From: Actinostola sp. cb2023
Lineage: Eukaryota > Cnidaria > Anthozoa > Actiniaria > Actinostolidae
DNA: 64,000 nucleotides
Direction of reading: 5' to 3'
Assembly (NCBI GenBank): GCA_033675265.1
Contig: JAUJYZ010001476.1
Coordinates: forward strand, 1 to 64,000
Below are positions 11,001 to 22,900 of the stretch, one piece after another. The notes below the pieces were generated by a model. That model searched no databases. It saw nothing but the letters and a program-made list of their open reading frames with translations, and had not been told where the DNA came from. How positions within the stretch are numbered: the first letter of the stretch is position 1; each line of letters starts with the position of its first letter. The position numbers and the translations under genes were made by a program.

Positions 11001-14000
11001 TCAACGTTTACTGGATTCACTGAGTCCACAAGTTGGCTTTTATGGCCGCTTCAGTGAAAATAAAAAGTTGAGCGCAAAACCGTTCAAAATTACTTTGTTA
11101 TCCATCGAGTACCATTTAAAATAGAGCCCGCATCACCGGTATATTGCATTCCCTTGTTTATGACCTAATTTGCTCAGTCAGAATCAAATAAACACTGATC
11201 AGAAAGCAGGTCTCAAATGGAAGAAGAATTAGAAGCAGTTGTTGACAAAAAGCTAGCATTCACTAGTTTCTTTCCGCGGGACATTTACATTTTCTTTGTT
11301 ATCATCTGACTCATTACTGCCGTCTCAAAAGTCTAATAATCTATAAATTATCCGAGGCATTTATAAAAAGTAATCAAATTAAACAAAAAACAAAAAAAAC
11401 ATGGTTTTATTTCGCCGGGATAGAGTAAGATATATCTTAGCTGCCATCTACTTTGAACCGGATGTTAATTTCCTCAGACGTCCGCATTCTAAAAATAGAT
11501 TTATTGAAGTTAAGATATCCCAAGAATAGCGCGAGACTCCCTCTCTGTCCCTTATGGTCTCTTGGTTACATGTACTGCTGACTCACGTGAAATACTTGGA
11601 ATTGAAAAAAGAGATCCTGCACTCCAGCGAAAACCTTAGAAAGCAAAAAATAGTCATGAATCCATGACACGAGAGGGTCCTGTGCGGCGGCCCGGAGAGG
11701 TTCTGGGTACTTAGCCTGGGCTGAGCCGAGCAACTCCTATTCCCCCTCTATTGCACATGATGGTCGACATGTTTTACCACCATATGGGAGCAGATAATGA
11801 TAGTAGACTCATGGACGTTGTCAGCTGATTGAAACTCAGCATTTCAATTATATTCAAAAGTTGCTGGATCGCATACAAGCCTTGTTGTGTTTCAAAATGG
11901 CCGCGATGAACGGACCCTTGTTAGATTTTAAAGTGTTGTGCCGACTACTTGTTTTTACATCCAAAGTAATGTCGCGTGTTTGCTACTTTGAAACGATCGA
12001 TAAGTAACAATAATATGCTTTATATATATACTTCTCAGATCATCTAATTATCCCAAGTGTTGATATAAGAGCACAAAACATGGAAAACCATTTTATAAGG
12101 CTTTTATAAAATAACTGCAAGGATTTCTTTCGTAAAAATCCTTTATTTACGGAAGGTTTTAATGATCAAATTTTCAATTCTCCTGAAAATTAAAAGCGTC
12201 AGAAATCGCCCATCATCCAATCAAATATCACGAAAGAAATCAAAATGGCAAGCGACTCGACAACTTTCATCAGTGTGCCGTTTCCCCGTTTGGTCAGTTT
12301 TGACACGAAAAACGTTTTGAAGAATGCTATTTTCTGTCAGAAAATTACAGAAGAATGCTTGTTACACTCTGTTTTTGTATTCTGTGAACACGAAACACGA
12401 AGAAAAGTGAGAAAAGCTGAGCCGAATCACGATCAATGACGAAGAGACCTCAAACATTCTGAAATAGAGTCGAAGGTAGGTAGAGCGGTAGAGCGAACGG
12501 AGAGAAGAGAAGAGAGCGCCTCTGGTAGAATCCGTTGGGAATCTCACTTCCATGCTAGGCCCCAAGTACAGAATTTGAACCTCGTCGCTGATTGGTTAAT
12601 ATAGTCGTTACCAGGCTTGACCGTGAAATTGCCATATAACACGCATTGCTATTGGCTTTCACAGAATGTCGCAATTTGTGATTGTAAAACCAGTTTTTGA
12701 AGAGAAACCCTTGATGGCAATATTTTGCTCCTTCGAAGCTTTACCGTCAAACAAATGGAACTTTCCTCTTCCCGATATTAATATGTTGATATTACATACT
12801 CTACAAATACTGTTTTTACAATAACAGAGCGTAATTTCGCAATCTGATCGGCTCTCAGCCAGTACACTGCGGACACAAAATGACGAATTGCTCGCGCACG
12901 GATCCAGCGCGCGCTTGAAACGGTTTTTCTTTCAAACTTTATTCTTGCTTTTGGATGTTTTTTTTTTTTGTTGATGTTTTTTGATTTTGTTATTGTAAAA
13001 TAAAGAAATCGCAAGCGGTTTTCCATTGTCTGTTCTCTTATTGATAATGGATTTGACGTCACAAAATGTTCAAAACTTTGCAGTTAGAAACCATTCAAAG
13101 TTGTCATAGTAATATGATCAGCCATTTGTCGCCAAACCGGTTTTGCGTGTTTATTTCAGACAAACCCGGAAAACCGGTTTTAGCGACAGAGAGAGACTTG
13201 GGGCCTAGCATGGGAGTGAGATTTCGAACGGATTCTACCAGAGGCGCTCTCTTCTCTTCTCTCCGTTCGCTCTACCGCTCTACCTACCTTCGGCTCAAAA
13301 AGCGCCTCTGGAACCAGGGTATATGTGATTGAGAACACTGAGCCGTTATATTTAGTTTTCTTCGTTATTGTGAACAAAAATAATTGGACAATTCGTCGAG
13401 TTTGTTTCTTGCCGATGTGCTCTTATATCACATAGCTTTTTAGCCAATCAGAGCGCGCGTTATATATATGTTATTTTATAAATAGAGATTATTACATGTT
13501 AAGATCATGATATTGTTTTTATTCACTCGATTTTATTCGACAAATCACTCACTCGCTCGAAGACTCGCTCGTTCGTGATTTGTCATTAAAATCTCGTGAA
13601 TAAAAACAATATCATGATCTTAACATGTCCTAATTTGTTTATTACACATTAAGCATTGATATACAGTACTGATAAGGTTTAAAGCAACTTTATTAAAATC
13701 ACTAGTAAAAGTCATTGTTTGCTTTTCCTTGATATATCCATCGACTACTTCGAAGTTCTGCTCTTCTTTATCGCTTAAAATGATCGGAATAAGTTTACGT
13801 CATCATTGGTCTTTCAAGCAGTGTTTTTGTTCTCATTTTCTTCAAGAAAACCATCAATATCGTTTGAAATAGGTACAAATATCGAACTTGAAGCCGCTTC
13901 TCTTCGTCCTCAGCTCGATGGAAAAAAGCGGGAATCCAAACGCGCTCGCGTCATGTACAAATTATAAAAGAGGGATTGTGATTGGTCAGTGTAATCTCTA

Positions 14001-17000
14001 ACGAAGAATTTGATTGGACAATTCTATCCCGTGAAGTGATATCATATTATTTAACTAGTGATTGATATGATATCAATTCACCGGATATCAATTTTATTTA
14101 CGGCTTAATTACATCCATTTTGAAATCACTAGCATTTCCTGTAATCTGATTGGTTAAAAATGGTGCGATTTATTCCCAAATCGCACCTTTTTAATAAATC
14201 GCACCTTTTTGAGCTCTAAATCGCACCAATTTGAACATCCAATGAAATTGCAGGAACAACATAAAACAAGCAATCAGAACACAGGAAAAAAAAAAAAGGA
14301 AAAATGAACAGGAAAGACTTTGGATTTTACCACAACAAATCTTTCATATTTTACAAAACAAATGGTGACTTTTTCAACTTACAGTTTTTTATTGTTGACT
14401 ATTCCCTCTTTCAAGCTGAAGAGGCACTGAATGCGAATGATTATCCGTCATTTGACATCCATTTGCATTCCGAAAATGCAGAATAAACCACCAAAACAGG
14501 ACCAAAACAAGCGAACAAGCTCCGGTAACTCCTAGTCGTAGCGAGTCCATTCCTGAATTTGCGATTGGAAAAACAGTTCGAGTTTCTAGTAATTCTACAC
14601 AAGCCAAGATATTGATGAATTAAAGTCTCGGGCCATTAACAATAAGACTAAAACCGTTCCACAAAGCAATGGCTTTCTGTGTTTGAAAATTGGTGCAAGA
14701 CGTCCAACAATCTTGAAATTGAAATCAACATTGACAACAAAATGGCGCCTGTTGTAGATTTGACCTCGACAAGACTCTCACTCGATCAGTTCTATGCAGA
14801 AGTCAACGCAAGGACGGCGAAGACAATGGGCCACAATCTCTAAGAATTATTCAGAGTGCCATTGAGCATCGTTTGAAGTAGAATAATTATCCTGTAAGCG
14901 TTGTATTTACTGTAAAATGTCCAGTGAATTTCACGGCTCGGCAAATCCTCAACACGAAGGTCATACGACAGCAGGGCAAGTGATCCCAAAACTGCACCAG
15001 CTGTACGTTCAATTACCGACTCAAAAGAACAACCAGCAACGGTAAAAAAGCGATGTTGGGCTTTTGTCTGTGATTCTAACGACGAGAAAGAGAATAAAGA
15101 AGGAATTGTGTACCAAGTGTCGAGTAGATTGTACGTTCAACTGACTTTGCATGTGCTCAATCGTTCAATGCGCACTACTCGTCACGTGACATTTTGCTGT
15201 AAATATTAAAATCGTTGTTTATGTTTTCCGGTATCGAATGAGTGTAAATTTCAAAATGGATATAATTAAGTGGTAATTGAACTTCGTGTCGTGCAATTTT
15301 TGGTCTGAAATCAAACTTGCAATTACAAATCGCACTCCCGCTACGCGGTCGTGCGATTTTGTGATCGCGCGTTTGATTTCAGACCAAATTGCACTCCACT
15401 CAGTTCAATTACCATTATTTATCACACTGATATCAATGCTTAAGGATACGGTTCACCTTGGCGGGTACGTCTCGGAAACATTTTTTAATTTCCTTATTAT
15501 TTGACCAATTCCCATCAACTTTACATCATTTTAAAGCTAATAGAATGAAGATCGCCATAATACCGTGATATTTTCTTTTAAATTAAAAATGGAGACGTCG
15601 CGGGTCATTGTTTTGAAAACGACCGTCTCCGTTTGACCGAATTAATATACCTTGTGTTACATCCGACTCTATTGATCTTTATACCATGTTAATCACGATA
15701 CTTTGACCTGTCAAACTGTGTCAGGCTTTTGTCATATTCGATGTCGATCAAAAGTTATCTTAGTTGAAGTTTAATCAATCATAAATGTTGTTTCTTCTTC
15801 AGTTAACACGTTATAATTTTTGAGAAAAAATCAAAATCAAAAATGCCTGACACGGTTTTTATCTTCAGTTAGTCTGCTAACTTGTTTCAAAGATTTAGCA
15901 AAATCCATCAAATCTAAGTACCCTATTAATTCAAAAATATCTTGGTAACTTTGCGAAAACTCAACACGGAGAAAATGACCTTTGAAAGTTTGCAAACATT
16001 GTCACGCCCACTTCCTGCAACGGACACCATGCCATCCAATCACGTTCATCCTTCACCACATTGTTTACATTGAGGACGCAGGAAATAGTAAGGTCGTATT
16101 ACTTATTGCTCTCGTTTGCGCTCAAACTTCAAAGTGTTCGCGAGGCTGCCTGCTACGATCGTAAAATAATAATATTCCGAAATCAAAAAAAGCGAAAACC
16201 ATCAAATAGGGACAGGATCAAGAGAAGGTACCGAAAGAAGCATTACAGGACTCCCGGTCCTAATGGGATTATGACGTCGACACCAAAGGCGTTGTGTTTA
16301 GAAATCAGAAATCCGTGTTTTTTGCGAATATCTCCTAAATAAAAAACATTTTCAACCAGAAAACACTAAAAAATGAAATTTCGATATGAAATCCATCCGT
16401 TAGTGACAAAAACAAAAAATCGTCAAACTTTTTCCACTCAAGGTGAACCGTATCCTTAAAGGGGCACTGTCACGACACGCGCATGCGCGAATCTTGGCTT
16501 CAATCTTGAAATCGTTCGCCAACGCTTTCAAGAGACCCGAGGAAAATTCAAATTCAGTGTGTTAATATATCGAGTTATATCATTGTAATCCTTGCACTCT
16601 AGAAGATGATACTTATTCAGTACTTAGATTGATTGTTGTTTCGTATTTGTAGGTAGTTATTTTTGGTTTGAAGTCCAATTTTATACGCTTTTTATTTAAT
16701 CGGCGAGAGCGATGGCGATGGCTTCTCATGGCGGCCGCCGGGATGTAGTGGTTGACAACGAATGTATTCAGGCGACAGGTTTATAAGTTTTGGTTTACTG
16801 GGAAGATAGAATACGGTTATACTACATATTCTGAGTTCGCTATACTTCTCTTTAACAGCTCTGGAGTACCAAAGGAGGTAGGAAAGTATTCCGAACGACA
16901 ACAACAATGTTTGACAACGCGTTCATTGACTTATTCACTCGAATTATTATGTTCTCAAAAAGAACTCAGTTGCATACATCATATCAATGTATTCCTTCGA

Positions 17001-19887
17001 GTTCATATGCATGTACTGAAGCTATTGCAAACAACTGTCACATTATGAGTTTTTATTTCTGCGAGGTTTGGAAGTAGTGACACAACGGCAAAGTGAACTC
17101 AGTGATTATACTTTTCACACGGGAATTATTTTGTGCAATTCTTTTTGCACTCTTTTGTACTCTTACAATTTAAGAAAACACGAGTACCTTATACAGTAGT
17201 GACATGTACATCTTCGTTAGTCTTTTTTGAAGCAAAGAAGTAATATGGACTTGGTTTTTAGCGATGTGAAATGTGAATAACTTCATCTGAGACGAGTTGT
17301 CACCTCGGATTGTCTGCTATTTAATGCCGTTCCTTCACCAGAAGTCGCTATAATAAGTACTTATTTCATGAAATATTTAGGTCACACGCTGTAAAGGTTG
17401 TATATTCTGAATAACTTGGAAGCACTCTGCGAAAACTTGATCGTAAAACACTTTCAAAACACATTGAAATTTACTAGCGCGATTCTCTTCGTAAACACAG
17501 ACGAGTTCGTTGACCTCTGCATATCATTAAAATCTCTGAATATCATTAAAATTGACGCATGCGCGCGTCGTGACAGTGCCCCTTTAAGAGAGGATGTCAG
17601 TAAGAATCGAGATTCGCCGGTCAACTAAAAAAAATCGAATTTAATTTTCTTTCGCCATATCATTACTTTCGATGACCTATTTTAGGGAAAAATAATAAAA
17701 AGTTCCAGCGATTTTTATTTTAGAAGAAATTTGCAGTTTTCAAAAACCCGCCTGATGACTGAAAATTGTCGGCTAAATTATAAGGCAACTTTGAACAGTC
17801 GGTGTGTGTTCATCTCTAGCACTACAACAACGACATTCAGTATACTTAATAAACGTTTCTTGGTCTTTTCTACTGTAGTATTTATTTTTGTGTAACTTTT
17901 GTAGTTATTTTTCAAATTTGGTTTTAAAAACGTGTACTGAGCGCTATGAACGGAACGTTGAAATATAGGCAATGTTTGAGGTACGAAAACGGAATCTGGT
18001 ACCTAATTCTTTGAGGAAAACGCCATGCTCCAGGAAAGCTTCACGTTTGCTCTTTCAATTTAGAAAGTTTCAACTTTGAGAATTCAATGTAGCATTTTTG
18101 AGAAATAAAACTATTATGCTTGGGACTGCCAAAATTAGCATTAATTTCGACCTATCGCGGACATTTTTGTCGTCCAAACACAAAACGTAATGCCAAAACA
18201 CGACTATCTTTCACTTTTAGTTGATTGCTGCTGATGGAAAACAATCTTCGAGTCAATAGGAATGCTTTTAAACAATGAGTCGTAAATAACTCTCGCAAAA
18301 GTTAAAATTAGCATAGATTGTCGATCAGATAATAGCATCTCACAGAAAAATTTACGAATTTTGTCTAAACGACATTTATACGAAATTCCACCCTTTCAAG
18401 CAAGTATGAATTCTGTTTTGTTTTATATTTTATGATTAAAACTATTATTTCATGCCGCAAAAAAAATATTCGAAGGGCAGTAGCGTGACTTGCAGCAGTT
18501 ACATTGCGTTACATAATTGGGCTTGTCAACAAAGTGGAGCATCCAGTCAAAATATCCAAACTCTTCATGAATAAGCGCCAGTTTTAAGTATAAATCAGCT
18601 TAATTATTTGTTAATCTTATTTGGACCAAATTCTAAGCATTTCAAAGTGAAGAACCATAATTTTCGGAAACGGCCAATACTACGGTGTTTATTTGACCAA
18701 TGAATATATGCTAATTTTCACTATTTTAGGAGCTTAATGTGGCTGAAATAGCTCAAATATTGTTGAAAATCATTCCTATTGACTCGAAGATTGTTTTCCA
18801 TCAGCAGCAATCAACTAACAGTGCAAGATAGTCGTGTTTTGGCATTAAGTTTTGTGTTTTAACGACAAAAATGTCCGCGACAGGCCGAAATTAATGCTAA
18901 TTTTGGCAGTCCCAAGCATAATTGTTTTATTTCTCTAAAATGCTACATTGAATTCTCAAAGTTGAAACTTTCTACACTGAAAGAGCAAAGGTGAAGCTTT
19001 TCTGGGGCATGGCGTTTTCCTCAAAGAATTAGGTACCAGATTCCGTTTTCGTACCTCAAACATTGCCTATATTTCAACGTTCCGTTCATGGCGCTCAGTA
19101 CACCTTTTTAAAACCAAATTTGAAAAATAACTACAAAAGTTACACAAAAATAAATACTACAGTAGAAAAGACCAAGAAACGTTTATTAAGTTTGCTGAAT
19201 GTCGTTGTTGTAGTGCTAGAGATAAACACACACCGACTGTTCAAAGTTGCCTTATAATTTAGCCGACAATTTTCAGTCATCAGGCGGGTTTTTAGAAACT
19301 GCAAATTTCTCCTAAAATAAAAATCGCTGGAACTTTTTATTATTTTTCCCTAAAATAGGTCATCGAAAGGAATGATATGGCGAAAGAAAATTAAATTCGA
19401 TTTTTTTTAGTTGACCGGCGAATCTCGATTCTTACTGACATCCTCTCTTAATGTGTAATAAATACATTTATATACTTCTCAGATCATCAAACTACTGTAC
19501 CATGTGGTAAAACCTGTAGTATAACAACTGAACAGTGTTTATATATATATATATATATATTTTATATACTTCTCAGATCATCAAGCTACTGTACCATGTG
19601 GTAAAACCTGTAGTATAACAACTGAACAGTGTTTATCAGTAACTCCTGATGGAAATCCTTTCCCAAGTGTGAGTTGTCGCCAACAGGAAATTGTCCAAGT
19701 CACACGTCAGAACAAGACATATAAAATGTGTGGCAAAAAGGAGGAGAAAACAAAAAGTACCTGTGATGTTTCTAATGGTATTGGAAGTTGCAGCTTCAAA
19801 CTTGAAGTCCATCCAAAGAGTAAGCTCTCCGTATTATGTTTTACATTTCAGATCTGAATAGAATAAACTAGAATAATATAATAATAC

Positions 19888-19923
<36 letters not shown>

Positions 19924-22900
19924 TAGGAGCCCATTAATGGGCTCCCAGGGGGGGTACTCAGGGGTATCAGTGACGGGTAGGTGCGAAGGCTTTTTTTGGG
20001 TTTGAAATTCGCGGCTTGGGATTTTTTTGGGTTTTCATTTTTCTGATGGACTTTTTTTGATATAAAGATTTTGTCAAGGACTTTTTGGGGGTTGATAAAA
20101 ATGATATCCTACCATTCTCGATTTTATGCGGATTTTTTGGGGTTATGGTTTTGGGCCGTTGGACTTTTTTGGGGTCTTGTTTTCGCGTAATGGACTTTTT
20201 TTGGGTTAAAATGTTTGGCCTCATTCGCACCTCCCCGTCACTGATACCCCTGAGTACCCCCCCCTGGGAATGGGCTCCTGTAATAATATAATAATAATAA
20301 CGATTTATTAAACAGATCCATGTTGAAAAAATGGCTCTTCCCTGTTTAAATGCTATCTAAATAAATTAAACTATATATCTAAACTATCTAAACTACATTG
20401 TATATTATAAAATTAAAATTAAAATTAATTAATTAATCAATCAATCAATCAATTAAATGAAATAATAAATATGAATATAGAATAAATATAGAATAAGAAT
20501 ATATAGAATAAGAATACGAATAAGAATGATAGAATAAATATAGAATTAGAATATATAGAATTAGAATAAGAATATAAGAATAAATATAGAATAAAATGTT
20601 CACATATTAAGTACCACAGTAGGGATGAAATGAGCCAGATTGTTCGGTGGATGACGTCATATTCTTGGTGGGCGCTGACGTAAATGGAAAATATTCCTTG
20701 CTTTTAATGAAACCAAAGTACCTTCTTCTGAAAGAGATATACAATATAAATATATCTGCCAATTTTGGGCCTACAACGATGTTTCATTTCAATTGCAAAT
20801 ATATGAGCCTTCAAATATGCCTCGCCGGTTCTACAGTAAATGTATGGCGCCGCCATGTTGGTGTACAATTCTGTACACCAACATGGCGGAACAAATTAAA
20901 TACCAAAGCTCAAAATTACGTTATTATTTTATATAATTCCTTTGTTTTAGTTATTTACCTATTAAATTAATAAAACTAACTTATCATCTCCAAGTCCAGA
21001 AACCTATAAATAATCTAGGCAGTTTTTCCCAAACCCGGCGGGATACATGGTATCAAGCGAGATTGCGTGACAGAATTCAATTAATTAATAAATCGAAAAC
21101 CAAACATCGGAATCGTCTGAAATTTGGCGAAAAGACTCATTTTAAACACAACTACAGAATATCAAACCAACAGTTTTGTGCTATGCATAGAATGAATTTT
21201 AAGATTTTCGTGACGTCACGGTGCCACAATAATTCTGTGGAGGATGACGTCATATTTTAATTTTCCGTCAAGAGACCATGAGGGACAGAGAGGGAGTCTT
21301 CCAGTATAGGGTTTGGGATATCTGAATTTCACTAAATCTATTTTTAGAATGCGGACGTCTGAGTAAACTAACTTCCGGTTCAAAGCATATGTTAAAAAAT
21401 ATTTTTTTTTGGCCGAGTATTTTGACTCTGATGTTGACTGAAATCATCAGAAAAGCATCGCAAGAATTTATTTGATATGGAAAGGAGTTGTTTAAAACAG
21501 AGGCCAAAAGTCGCCTTGTGTTGTGGTCTGTAGGATTGAATGAACAACAAAAACTAAACGCCGAAAACTACTGCCAACTCAACAAGAAGGTCGCTGCATG
21601 AAGAAGGTCGCTAGGTTTGTACTTTCTTCTTGGTGTTCTGCCTTGAACAATTAAGAAAAACATTCCCAAGAATAGATGTAATCGATTTGAAAGTGCATTA
21701 AAGACTAAAATCCGATGGAAAATCTAAGGATAAAGTCGTGAAAATTGCTGGTTTTCCAAAAAGGCTGTTGATTGTTGTAGCGGTGGATGCAAAGCTGCCG
21801 GCTTAGCCGAAGACTTTCAAAGACGTATTTTAAAGTCTCTTTCGTCAAACTATTTCGTCAGAAAGTGACTTCAATTTATTCTTGGATGTGGTTTAATGGT
21901 ATCTTGTAATTATCGTTGTGGCGTTTGAAGAGTTTTCACAAGGCTATTTGTCGTGTCTGTCGCGCCAAAAGTTGATTATGCAAATTATGTAAAATCATGT
22001 AAAGGTGAAGCCCCGTGAGTTGGCGGCGTTTACCACGAAATTTTAAGTTATAAAAGTTAGTACTCACATTTCCTTAAAATTTCCGTGTAATAACAAGTTT
22101 ATACGCCTGGATTGGAGTCAAGAAATGTTCGCAAGCAAGAATTTGTGTTGTTTGGACAGGATATTGTCGTTCTTGAAGCATAAAGATCAAGTTTTCGTCG
22201 AGCGAAGGTACATTGTTTCATATTAGACTTCGTGTCGCGTTGATTGCTACGATGTCGAATGTCGACGATTCAGTGATTTCTGAGAGAATCGTAGCTTTAA
22301 AGAGGACCAAATCTGGTCACCTTGGTGAGATTACCAAGATTTATCGACGACTTGAGGAATATCTCAAGGATTATACGTTCTTTATTGATGTTCAAAGCGA
22401 AAGGGAACGCTTGGAGACACAATGGTCTCGTTATACACGTGTATATAGTGAAATTATTGAGCTTTTAACCGACCAAAACGAAAGGATGACAGAAGCCAAT
22501 AGTCATGAAGAGCATGTTAAAGCTTATTGGAGAAGACAGTGAAGTAAATATTTCAGTGCACGCGCTATCAGGAATGCGAAGTATGCATATGTTAAATCAA
22601 TAATAATAATAATAATAATATCTTTATTTATATAGCGCTATTTCATGGTATGTCAATAGCGCTTTACAGAGTGATAATATAATAATATATATGATAATAA
22701 TAATATGATATAGAAAATAATATAATATAAATTAATTGGTTTAGCTCCTACTTTCACGAACGCACCCAATTTATCTCCATCGATGACAAGCGCTCGCGTT
22801 CTCAAGAACTCCCCTCTGGGGTGCCACAAGGCTCTATACTAGGACCGATACTCTATCTTCTATATACATCACCTCTATCTGATGTCATTAAAAAGCATAA

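Noticed and set aside
10102..11564. Firm assignment of the CAAGAGACCAT family to hAT
   Set aside because: Duplications are 8 bp in one copy and 7 bp in two others, and the ends do not fit the usual hAT terminal consensus.
12245..12439. 64-codon ORF with good start context
   Set aside because: No domain, no donor in frame, between transposon remnants.
17778..19257. Matching 64-65-codon ORFs on opposite strands as a conserved gene
   Set aside because: They are the two arms of one palindromic element and have no domain.
19967..20291. PKKS-rich ORFs (also 31,048-31,514)
   Set aside because: Low-complexity translation of the MITE's internal word array.
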